Below, piece after piece: positions 1 through 5,938 of a stretch of 7,923 nucleotides of DNA (its first letter is position 1; every line of letters starts with the position of its first letter). The stretch covers positions 1 to 7,923 of the forward strand of contig JAYEFR010000248.1 in NCBI GenBank assembly GCA_034716155.1, given 5' to 3'. Position numbers and translations under genes: made by a program. Under the pieces are notes generated by a model. That model worked only from the letters and a program-made list of their open reading frames with translations. It was not told the DNA's origin and ran no database searches. Source of the stretch: JAGGYK01 sp034716155. GTDB taxonomy: Bacteria; Desulfobacterota; Desulfomonilia; UBA1062.

Positions 1-71
1 CCATTCGGATAGAATATCAAAGCTTATGATTGAACGGGAAAAGTGATGGTTTCACAAAAAGTATAAAAGGC

Positions 72-165
72 TGTCATTGCGAGGAGGTTTTTAGGCCGAC
101 GTGGCAATCCCATTGGTTGCAGACACGTTGAGATTGCTTCGTCGCTTAAGCTCCTCGCAATGACA
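72..165. repeat. REP/MITE-like palindromic element with TGTCATTGCGAGGAG ends
   Basis: The ends are a perfect 15-bp inverted repeat: TGTCATTGCGAGGAG at 72-86 and CTCCTCGCAATGACA at 151-165. Inside, the arms continue imperfectly, with GGCAATCCC at 103-111 roughly matching the complement of GAGATTGCTTC at 130-140, so the whole 94 bp could fold as one long imperfect hairpin. From general knowledge, repeats with the core GTCATTGCGAGG and GATTGCTTCG are scattered through intergenic DNA of many environmental bacteria, including Desulfobacterota. No transposase is present in the window. The assignment to a dispersed family is inference; the palindrome is directly visible. Confidence 0.75.
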
Positions 166-295
166 ATATAGGTATTATGCAAAAGCCGATGAAAGCAAAC
201 GGCCCCTACATTTCACATAAACCTATTTTTTATCTTTTCGACTCTTGACTCACGACTATTCTTAATCACCCAACACCCAAAACTCAACACCTTCC

Positions 296-386
296 AAGTA
301 ACTTAAATCTGCAAATGCGCTATAAGTTGTTAATATTTTTTAATATTTGCCAGAAATAACAAATTTGTTAAAAACATAAGTTACTT
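296..386. repeat. AT-rich nested inverted repeats
   Basis: A perfect 10-bp inverted repeat, AAGTAACTTA at 296-305 and TAAGTTACTT at 377-386, encloses about 70 bases of very AT-rich DNA. Within it lies a perfect 14-bp palindrome, TAACAAATTTGTTA, at 357-370. CTGCAAAT near 310 and ATTTGCCAG near 345 add a second, imperfect inverted pair. It could be a decayed small mobile element, a protein-binding site, or a chance product of AT richness. No gene is adjacent, so no regulatory target is evident. Confidence 0.4.
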
Positions 387-395
387 TCCATTATA

Positions 396-413
396 ATGCC
401 GACGTGTCGGCAT
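396..413. repeat. Short GC hairpin ATGCCGAC-GT-GTCGGCAT
   Basis: Eight-base arms, ATGCCGAC at 396-403 and GTCGGCAT at 406-413, are perfectly complementary around GT. A run of five T begins at 422, eight bases beyond the stem, which is too far for a standard intrinsic terminator of a gene entering from the left. It may be a weak terminator or another palindromic remnant. Confidence 0.4.
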
Positions 414-430
414 AGCGGAGCTTTTTACTA

Positions 431-444
431 TTCACTGTTCACTG
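431..444. repeat. Heptamer tandem duplication TTCACTG x2
   Basis: TTCACTG occurs twice in direct tandem at 431-437 and 438-444, followed by TTTTC. Similar degenerate phrases (TTGACTCACGACTATTC near 246) occur upstream. This resembles short tandem repeat debris common in intergenic DNA; with only two copies it may be chance. Confidence 0.35.
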
Positions 445-597
445 TTTTCATATAAACCCCTCGATATTATATCCTAAAAATCCTACGGACAGCAGGTGCT
501 CATAATACAAACTGGTTTCCAATCAATGGTATGAACTCCAGAGCAAGCTTCTGCCTCTTATCCGCAACAAGAAATCAAGGAATCAAACCCAGGCCTT

Positions 598-664
598 CTT
601 GTCCGCCAGCTTGTCCGTCGTAGCTGGAAGCGAAGTCGGAAGCGGACGCGAAGGCGGATTCAAG
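598..664. repeat. Degenerate nested palindrome with TCCGCC/GGCGGA arms
   Basis: The outer arms are CTTG plus TCCGCC at 598-607 and GGCGGA, a TT bulge, then CAAG at 653-664. An inner pair, TCCGTCGTAGCT at 614-625 and AAGCGAAGTCGGA at 628-640, is an imperfect palindrome. CTTGTCCG is also directly repeated at 598-605 and 610-617. The pattern resembles the dispersed palindromic repeats of the TCCGCC-GTAGC-n-GCGAA-GGCGGA type that occur in many environmental genomes, here diverged and apparently inserted in tandem or nested form. The dispersed-family link is from memory, not from a search. Confidence 0.5.
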
Positions 665-749
665 AGATTAGAATACAAATCCGATAAAGAACGCATGAAA
701 ACTGTTAGAAGATCTACTTCAGAAATAAGAGCTGACACGGATTAATAAT

Positions 750-778
750 TGATCAAATGACATATTGTCATTTGATCA
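750..778. promoter_or_regulatory. Perfect 13-bp inverted repeat upstream of the HDOD gene (operator or leader hairpin)
   Basis: Thirteen-base arms at 750-762 and 766-778 (core GATCAAATGACA / TGTCATTTGATC) are perfectly complementary around a TAT centre. The site lies just before the AAGGA ribosome binding site (781-785) of the TTG-initiated HDOD gene. A weak -10-like AATAAT at 744-749 sits immediately upstream, with no good -35, so the palindrome could overlap the transcription start as a repressor operator. Alternatively it could form an RNA hairpin in the leader and affect ribosome access. There is no downstream T-run, so a terminator is unlikely. Confidence 0.6.
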
Positions 779-796
779 GAAAGGACATTTTATAAT

Positions 797-1660
797 TTGG
801 AAATCAGAGAAAAGATCATTAACCTTGTTCGCAACAGAAACACGGATCTTCCCACGCTTCCCGTGGTTATGAATAACATTATTGCAACTGCCAGAAGCGA
901 GAAAAGTTCGGCTAAAGATCTTGCCGATTTTATTGTAAATGATCAGGCCATATCTGCACGGGTCCTTAAAATCGCCAATTCTCCATATTACGGTATGTGC
1001 AAGGAGATCGACTCGATCACCCGTGCTATTGTAGTGATAGGTTTTAGGGAGATCATATCTCTTGCACTAGCCACAGGGGTTTTTTCAGCCTTTTCACAAA
1101 AAAAGGTGGGCTCTTTAATCGACATGACCGAGTTGTGGAAACACTCTATTGCTGTGGGATTTGCAACAAAGAAAATTGGAAAGAGGATGGGGAAGATTAT
1201 GGACGAATCGGCAATTTTGATTGGATTGCTCCACGACATAGGAAAAATCATCTTTTGTATCTACTTCCCCGACGAATATGCAGTAGTACTGAAAGAAGCG
1301 GCAGATGCTAAAGCTCCACTATATAAAATAGAAAAAGAGCGCTTGGGGTTAGACCATGCAGAGATAGCTTGCCTTATTATGAAGCAATGGAACTTACCTC
1401 CCAATATTATCGATGCTATCCATTATCATCACAGTCAATTCGGGTGTCCTCAAGAGCAGCTTTATATGGCTATGATGCTCAATGCGGCAGATTTTATATG
1501 CCATCAATCCGGCATTGGTCAAAGTGGGAACAAAAATGTGGAAGAAGATGAGGAAATTATTACAAGATTGAGATTCTCTGACCAGGATATCATAACATTG
1601 ATCAAAGGATTGGAGACTGAACGACCTCAAATCGAATATTTTCTGGAGGCCTTAGTATAA
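797..1660 (+). CDS. HDOD domain signalling protein
   Basis: The 287-residue protein is essentially one HDOD domain, a regulatory relative of HD phosphohydrolases that acts in bacterial signalling. The N-terminal family signature LPTLP is at 18-22, followed by the ISARVLKIANSPYY helix region (52-65). The HD-like core shows WKHS (H116), GLLHDIGK (H146, D147), LDHAEIA (H187) and IHYHH (H209, H211, H212), so the histidine/aspartate positions often lost in HDOD proteins are largely kept. Catalysis is not established for the family. There is no signal peptide or membrane segment, so it is cytosolic. The start is TTG with AAGGA 11 bases upstream; an in-frame stop at 773-775 excludes an earlier start, and the next ATG (residue 25) would cut the conserved signature. 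The hybrid kinase gene follows after six bases, so the two probably share one transcript and pathway. Confidence 0.9.
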   Translation: MEIREKIINLVRNRNTDLPTLPVVMNNIIATARSEKSSAKDLADFIVNDQAISARVLKIANSPYYGMCKEIDSITRAIVVIGFREIISLALATGVFSAFSQKKVGSLIDMTELWKHSIAVGFATKKIGKRMGKIMDESAILIGLLHDIGKIIFCIYFPDEYAVVLKEAADAKAPLYKIEKERLGLDHAEIACLIMKQWNLPPNIIDAIHYHHSQFGCPQEQLYMAMMLNAADFICHQSGIGQSGNKNVEEDEEIITRLRFSDQDIITLIKGLETERPQIEYFLEALV

Positions 1661-1666
1661 GAAAAG

Positions 1667-3790
1667 ATGAAACATAAAGGCAAACATAAACAAGACTCCA
1701 CCTTACAGGATGGAGAAAAGCAGCTTCTGCTCGAACATATCAGGAGTGCCTATAATCAATTCGAGGACAAGCTTACTCAGCTATCAATACTTAGAGAATT
1801 AGGGACAGCACTCCTCTATATCAATGATTCCAAACGAGTATGCCAAACAATCATGGAAATCGTTATCAAAGATACCGTGGCTAGAAATTGTTCAATAATG
1901 CTTATGGATCACGACTCCAACCGGCTTTTTCTCATAGCCGCCATCGATCCGGAGGGCAAAAGCTATTTTATTGATGTAAAAAAAATCTTTTCAAAAAACG
2001 ATCTTCGATATACATTTGCCGTTGGCGAAGGGGCCGCTGGGCAAGCTGTTGCTAAAAAGAAGCCCGTTCTGATCAAAGATGTGGCCCGGTCCAATATTTA
2101 TGCCTTGCGAAGAGAGACAAAGGTGAAAATAGGAACACTCCTTTCAGTGCCTTTAATTATCGAGGATACTGTCTTGGGGGTACTAACACTGAGCCACCCC
2201 GATAAGGGGGTCTTTGAACCCAACGATTTAAACCTGTTCACTATAGTAGCCAGTTTTGTGGCAGTGGCGATAAACAGCGCTCTAAACTACAAACGCCTGC
2301 AATACTCTGAAGAAAAATACAGGGCCTTAGCTGATCATTTAAACGATGGAGTCGCTATTATCCAGGATGGCATGCATCAATATACAAATCCAAGCCATGA
2401 ATCCTTGACAGGATATAGCTGCAATGAATTAAGGACTACCCCCTTTAAGGATCTAATATCTAATCAAGTCGATACTCCTTCCAAAGATGCCCCCCCGGGT
2501 ACCTATGAAACAATAATGACCACTAAGGGTGGTAAAGAAATAGAAGTAGAGATCAGCCATGCACCCTTTATGTACGAAGGCCGGCCTGCAAGTGTTATTT
2601 CTGTTAGGGATATCAGCAAACGCAAAAAGCTCGAAAAAAAGCTCCGGCAGGCCCAAAAGATGGAAGTCCTCGGAACCCTTGCAGGTGGAGTGGCTCATGA
2701 CCTCAATAATATCCTGGTTGGTATTGTAAGTTATCCTGAGCTGTTATTAATGGGACTTCCACAAGATAGCTCCCTGAGGAAGCCCATCTTGACCATACAA
2801 AAGTCAGGGCAAATGGCAGCCGCTATTGTACAGGATTTGTTGACCCTGGCAAGAAGAGGGGTTGCTGTTACAAAGATTGTGAATCTGAATCATATCATCT
2901 CTGAATATTTAGAAAGTCCTGAATATGAAAAATTGAAATTATACCACCCAGGAGTTCAAGTGGAGACAAACCTTGAAAAAGATCTATTAAATATCTTGGG
3001 CTCTCCTGTCCATCTATCCAAGACTGTGATGAATCTGGTCTCTAATGCGGCTGAGGCTACACCTGCCGGGGGGAAAATCTCCATATCGACAGAAAATCGG
3101 TATATTGACATGCCAATTAGTGGTTACGAGGATGTAGAGAAAGGTGATTATACCATGCTTACAATTTCTGATACCGGAACAGGTATGTCTCAGTCGGATA
3201 TGGAAAGAATATTTGAGCCTTTCTATACGAAAAAGGCGATGGGAAGAAGCGGAACAGGATTGGGCATGACTGTCGTATGGGGAACAGTAAAAGACCATAA
3301 AGGCTACATTGATGTTCAAAGTGTACAAGGAAAAGGAACAACAGTCACACTCTACTTTCCGGTAACCAAAAGAAGACTGACCCGTGATGAATCTCTGGTA
3401 TCCATCGAAGATTACACAGGTAAGGGAGAGTCAATCTTGGTTGTGGATGATAAGGAAAAACAGAGGGATATTGCCTCTGGAATGCTAAAGAATCTGGGTT
3501 ACTCTGTCACATCGGTTTCAAGCGGTGAAGAGGCGATTGATTACATGAAAGACAATTCAGTAGATCTCATTGTGTTAGATATGATTATGGATCCTGGAAT
3601 TGATGGGCTCGAGACATATAAAAGGATTCTCGGATTGCATCCCAAGCAGAAGGCCATAATTGCAAGTGGATTCTCTGAGACGGAAAGCGTCAAAGAGGCT
3701 CAAAGATTGGGCGCGGGGGCTTATGTAAGAAAGCCATATTTGCTGGAAAAGATTGGGCTGGCTGTTAGAAAAGAATTAGATAAAAAATAA
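1667..3790 (+). CDS. Soluble hybrid histidine kinase, GAF-PAS-HisKA-HATPase-REC
   Basis: The 707-residue protein is a cytosolic sensor kinase with no membrane segments. A GAF domain spans about 40-203, a PAS domain about 214-318 and a short coiled linker 318-332. The dimerisation domain carries GGVAHDLNNIL with phosphoacceptor H344. The ATPase domain has the N box NLVSNAAEA (N456, N460), DTGTGM (502-507), FEPFYTKK (516-523) and GTGLGM (529-534). A C-terminal receiver (588-705) keeps the acidic pair D594/D595, phosphoacceptor D638, S667 and K689. All catalytic residues are present, so both autophosphorylation and internal transfer to the receiver are expected. There is no output domain: phosphate must leave to a separate partner, or the receiver tunes the kinase. 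The signal bound by GAF or PAS is unknown. GGAGG at 1645-1649 lies 17 bases before the ATG, so translation may depend partly on coupling to the HDOD gene. Confidence 0.93.
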   Translation: MKHKGKHKQDSTLQDGEKQLLLEHIRSAYNQFEDKLTQLSILRELGTALLYINDSKRVCQTIMEIVIKDTVARNCSIMLMDHDSNRLFLIAAIDPEGKSYFIDVKKIFSKNDLRYTFAVGEGAAGQAVAKKKPVLIKDVARSNIYALRRETKVKIGTLLSVPLIIEDTVLGVLTLSHPDKGVFEPNDLNLFTIVASFVAVAINSALNYKRLQYSEEKYRALADHLNDGVAIIQDGMHQYTNPSHESLTGYSCNELRTTPFKDLISNQVDTPSKDAPPGTYETIMTTKGGKEIEVEISHAPFMYEGRPASVISVRDISKRKKLEKKLRQAQKMEVLGTLAGGVAHDLNNILVGIVSYPELLLMGLPQDSSLRKPILTIQKSGQMAAAIVQDLLTLARRGVAVTKIVNLNHIISEYLESPEYEKLKLYHPGVQVETNLEKDLLNILGSPVHLSKTVMNLVSNAAEATPAGGKISISTENRYIDMPISGYEDVEKGDYTMLTISDTGTGMSQSDMERIFEPFYTKKAMGRSGTGLGMTVVWGTVKDHKGYIDVQSVQGKGTTVTLYFPVTKRRLTRDESLVSIEDYTGKGESILVVDDKEKQRDIASGMLKNLGYSVTSVSSGEEAIDYMKDNSVDLIVLDMIMDPGIDGLETYKRILGLHPKQKAIIASGFSETESVKEAQRLGAGAYVRKPYLLEKIGLAVRKELDKK

Positions 3791-3791
3791 A

Positions 3792-3862
3792 AGGGGTCGG
3801 ATCTTTCATATTGACAAAACGGAAAATTTAAAGGCCTTGTCAAGGATAAAGATCTGACCCCT
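3792..3862. repeat. Long two-stem hairpin element in the convergent spacer
   Basis: The outer arms, AGGGGTCGGATCTTT (3792-3806) and AAAGATCTGACCCCT (3848-3862), pair over 15 positions with one G-T wobble. After symmetric 4-base gaps, an inner pair TTGACAA (3811-3817) and TTGTCAA (3837-3843) continues the stem around a 19-base loop. The element almost fills the 78-base gap between two convergent genes. The GGGGTCAGATCTTT and TTGACAA phrases resemble palindromes associated with IS200-like REP-associated tyrosine transposases (RAYTs) in Desulfobacterota; this is recall, not a search. It has no T-run, so it is not a classical terminator, though a stem this long could still stop or protect transcripts from both sides. 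Confidence 0.7.
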
Positions 3863-3868
3863 GGATAC

Positions 3869-4690
3869 TTACTTTCCTCTCTCCTGGGCCCTCTTTATAG
3901 CATAGTTCAGTCCCAGTTCCATCATCAAACCCCTTCCTACAGCCTCAGTAGGTGCAAACCTTCTGATAAAATTTACCTCCTCATCGGTTGGAGGTAAGGT
4001 CTGCTTAAGCTCCGGAGAAACCTTGAGATCCCATGGGACATCTTTCTTAACATTTTCAACACTCGCCCCCGGGTGGATCTGATCCAGATACATTTCCCTG
4101 GTTTCTTTGTCAAACTTGAAAATCCCCTTTGTAGTAATCAGCATACTGGGCCCTGAACCTTTGGGGAACAATCCTGTTTTATCTCTGGAATCTCCTCCAT
4201 CAAGGTAACCGGGCGATGTTAAATAATCTAATTTCTCCACAAACTCACCTCCCCTCATAGAAAGCACTGTCCTTTTTGCATACGATATGAAATCAGCAGC
4301 GCCTCCTGATCCCGGGAGTCTGAGTGTAGGTTTGTAGTAATCCCCAATAACGGTTGTATTGAGGTTTCCGTATTTATCTATCTGGGCAACCCCAAGAAAG
4401 CATACATCGACAAAACCTCTGTAGGTCATGGTAAAGGCGGAAAAGAGGTCGGTAGCATAGGAAAAACCCCTGCAACTATGCGCATCTGCTATGTGATTTG
4501 GCGGGACCAAAGGTTCAAAGTCAATTACGCCGGATTCCATCATAAGGGTGACATTTGGCGCATGCATGGCCTTTGCCAGGGCGCCTGCTGTTGTGGGTAG
4601 CCCCACCCCTAAGATTACATTTTCATAATCGTGTATCTCTCTCGCCGCTGCTATTATTAACAGCTCATTTAACGAATAAGGCTTACTCAT
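3869..4690 (-). CDS. CoA-transferase family I, beta subunit (glutaconate CoA-transferase B-like)
   Basis: The 273-residue protein matches the B subunit of glutaconate-type CoA-transferases (COG2057), which move CoA between carboxylic acids through a glutamyl-CoA thioester. MMESGVID (51-57) places E52 where the catalytic glutamate of GctB lies (E54 in Acidaminococcus). Further family features are ILGVGLP (26-32), YGNLNTT (107-113) and the glycine-rich PGSGGAADF (126-134). The length is close to the roughly 266 residues of known GctB. It is cytosolic. Its ATG overlaps the stop of the alpha gene in ATGAGTAA, and GAGGGGG lies seven bases upstream, so the subunits should be made together. The substrate is unresolved: glutaconate, another dicarboxylate, a 3-oxo acid or a ring-cleavage acid as in IpdAB relatives are all possible, and no other pathway gene is adjacent. 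Confidence 0.88.
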   Translation of the reverse strand: MSKPYSLNELLIIAAAREIHDYENVILGVGLPTTAGALAKAMHAPNVTLMMESGVIDFEPLVPPNHIADAHSCRGFSYATDLFSAFTMTYRGFVDVCFLGVAQIDKYGNLNTTVIGDYYKPTLRLPGSGGAADFISYAKRTVLSMRGGEFVEKLDYLTSPGYLDGGDSRDKTGLFPKGSGPSMLITTKGIFKFDKETREMYLDQIHPGASVENVKKDVPWDLKVSPELKQTLPPTDEEVNFIRRFAPTEAVGRGLMMELGLNYAIKRAQERGK

Positions 4691-5729
4691 AAAGCAACCC
4701 CCTCTCTTTCATAATCTTCTCCATCTCATCTAAGGTAATCCCCATAGACCTTTCTTTGCCCTCTTCATTCCATGAGGAAGTAAAGGCAGCGCCGTAATTT
4801 GCCGGGGCAGAGTAATAAGATTTTGCCCTGAGTCCAGTCAGGGCTTTGTCTCCAAATTTTTCTATATAATGGTCAATATAGGCCTCACGATCATTGCATC
4901 CATATATCCATTCATCCATCCATGCCTTCAAACCATCACCTGTCATATCCGCCATGAAAAACAGGCCATACATCACGCGATCGAGATTGTAATATCCTAA
5001 AACCTCTGTAGGATGGGCGCCCCAGGGCTCTTCCACCACTGCATCCACCCTGTATGCCGGTATGATTGTGAGGTGCGGGCTTGATTGTATGACATCATGC
5101 TCCACAATCTCCTCGCATGAAACAAGTATCTTCTTACTGCAGAGCGCTGCGGCTGCAACACTGCCCATTGCACCCCAGTATTGTGCATTGCCGTCTCTAT
5201 CCGCCCTCTGTACATGGACAATGCACACATCCGGGTTTGCAGCAGGCACAGTAAGAATATCTTTGCCGGTATAGGGACACTTGATAACCCTATACTTATC
5301 ATCCCCCATAAATGTTCGTTTCTTGAACAGGTCTGTTGCCATAACCCCCTCTAAGACCTGCATATAGGTAAATCCGTGCATCCCAGCAACCAGCCGGGCA
5401 TTATAATCAAAATTCGTATAATCCTCCATCTCAAGGGTGCCTGCCTTCATCGCCCTCTCAGCAGCTGATCCTCCCTTTTTGCCGCCTGCACGATATACGT
5501 AGGTGCTAACAAGCCTGTTGGTACACCCTCCAGCTACAAGAATCTCCACGTCCAACACCCCTGACTGGGAATACAAGACAAGATCCTTCTTTTCCTGCCT
5601 GATCACCTCAAAGACAAGCTCCGCACATGTCCCCACTGTATAGTTTCCGATGATCAAATGATCCCCGTCATGCACAAATCTGGAAATCGCATCCTTGGCA
5701 TTCATAACCTTGCTTTGTCTGCCTGACAT
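4683..5729 (-). CDS. CoA-transferase family I, alpha subunit (glutaconate CoA-transferase A-like)
   Basis: The 348-residue protein is the A subunit partner of the downstream beta subunit (COG1788 type) and helps form the CoA-binding site of the heteromeric enzyme. Visible family features are DGDHLIIGNY (21-30), SQSGVLDVEILVAGG (54-68), which has no catalytic glutamate, the E-rich TLEMEDY segment (98-104), NPDVCIVHVQRADRDGNAQYWG (165-186) and VVEEPWGAHPTEVLGYY (231-247). It is slightly longer than the roughly 320 residues of characterised GctA. No signal or membrane segment is seen. The start is supported by a strong AAGGAGGA Shine-Dalgarno at 5733-5740. It is the first gene of a two-gene operon with its own predicted promoter and palindromic operator. 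The substrate is unknown, for the same reasons as its partner. Confidence 0.88.
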   Translation of the reverse strand: MSGRQSKVMNAKDAISRFVHDGDHLIIGNYTVGTCAELVFEVIRQEKKDLVLYSQSGVLDVEILVAGGCTNRLVSTYVYRAGGKKGGSAAERAMKAGTLEMEDYTNFDYNARLVAGMHGFTYMQVLEGVMATDLFKKRTFMGDDKYRVIKCPYTGKDILTVPAANPDVCIVHVQRADRDGNAQYWGAMGSVAAAALCSKKILVSCEEIVEHDVIQSSPHLTIIPAYRVDAVVEEPWGAHPTEVLGYYNLDRVMYGLFFMADMTGDGLKAWMDEWIYGCNDREAYIDHYIEKFGDKALTGLRAKSYYSAPANYGAAFTSSWNEEGKERSMGITLDEMEKIMKERGLLYE

Positions 5730-5732
5730 AAA

Positions 5733-5740
5733 TCCTCCTT
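5733..5740 (-). promoter_or_regulatory. Strong Shine-Dalgarno of the CoA-transferase alpha gene
   Basis: On the - strand the sequence AAGGAGGA ends three bases before the ATG at 5729-5727. It is a near-complete anti-16S match and fixes the start. Its upstream edge abuts the palindrome at 5740-5765, so a repressor or hairpin there could also affect ribosome loading. Confidence 0.8.
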
Positions 5741-5765
5741 TATGGTTTCAATATTGAAAACATAA
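5740..5765. promoter_or_regulatory. 26-bp near-perfect palindrome, likely operator of the CoA-transferase operon
   Basis: The half-sites TTATGGTTTCAAT (5740-5752) and ATTGAAAACATAA (5753-5765) are complementary at 12 of 13 positions, with a perfect 14-bp core TTTCAATATTGAAA (5746-5759). It lies between the predicted -10 box (5768-5773) and the Shine-Dalgarno, covering the expected transcription start near 5760. That is a typical place for a TetR-, GntR- or similar dimeric repressor. No regulator gene is adjacent, so the binding protein is unknown. It could alternatively fold as a leader hairpin. Confidence 0.65.
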
Positions 5766-5767
5766 CG

Positions 5768-5797
5768 ATTATTTACTTTAGGAGGTGTACTAGTCAA
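5768..5797 (-). promoter_or_regulatory. Predicted sigma70-like promoter of the CoA-transferase operon
   Basis: Read on the - strand, TTGACT (5797-5792) matches the -35 consensus at five of six bases and AATAAT (5773-5768) matches the -10 at five of six, with an 18-base spacer. Transcription would start near 5760, inside the palindrome and about 30 bases before the start codon. A TAAATA box at 16-base spacing is an alternative -10. Confidence 0.5.
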
Positions 5798-5899
5798 GCT
5801 AGAAAAAGTTTGGTGTGTCAGCAAAGCTAATATGTCCCCTTCAACGAACCCAATAGAGCACTCAACCGCAAAAAAAACCATTTCTCGACAGGGTTGATG

Positions 5900-5908
5900 T
5901 GATATAAT
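5900..5908 (+). promoter_or_regulatory. Extended -10 promoter for recC
   Basis: TGATATAAT gives a consensus TATAAT (5903-5908) preceded by the TGn extended -10 motif (5900-5902). No good -35 is seen at 16-18 bases, which fits an extended -10 promoter. Transcription would begin near 5915, leaving a leader of about 24 bases before the recC start. Confidence 0.55.
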
Positions 5909-5938
5909 GAATAATTAATAATCTGTTATGGAGATGCC

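Larger units (their letters stand above)
1..796. other. Gene-free, repeat-rich intergenic region
   Basis: No reading frame here has both a credible start with a ribosome binding site and a recognisable protein. The longest open stretch, about 80 codons at 506-745 on the + strand, has no ATG before position 693 and is interrupted by palindromic repeat DNA. The region holds several distinct palindromic or repeated units, listed separately, and an AT-rich core around 330-395. The first 46 bases could be the 3' end of a gene entering from the left, but only about 14 codons are visible, so this cannot be supported. The mix of repeat debris suggests a non-coding spacer between transcription units, possibly a landing zone for small palindromic elements. 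Confidence 0.7.

Noticed and set aside
1..46. Possible C-terminal end of a gene entering from the left (+ strand, about 14 codons)
   Set aside because: Too short to recognise, and a second frame is also open for nine codons, so no frame can be preferred.
396..426. Intrinsic terminator (GC hairpin then T5)
   Set aside because: The T-run starts eight bases after the stem and no gene ends nearby, so it is recorded only as a hairpin.
531..623. Small ATG-started frame of 30 codons on the + strand
   Set aside because: It has no Shine-Dalgarno, its composition looks like chance, and it ends inside the palindromic block at 598-664.
506..745. Open frame of about 80 codons on the + strand
   Set aside because: It has no ATG until 693 and no ribosome binding site, it is partly made of palindromic repeat, and the translation shows no family I recognise. 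It may be a decayed gene but is not supportable as a CDS.
988..1251. An 87-codon - strand frame inside the HDOD gene, and similar frames inside the kinase and CoA-transferase genes
   Set aside because: They lie wholly within well-supported genes, have no family match and are shadows of the real coding frames.
5779..5793. AGGAGG-like Shine-Dalgarno on the + strand in the divergent spacer
   Set aside because: The only adjacent start-like codon is a GTG followed two codons later by a stop, so it initiates nothing; it falls within the spacer of the opposite-strand promoter.
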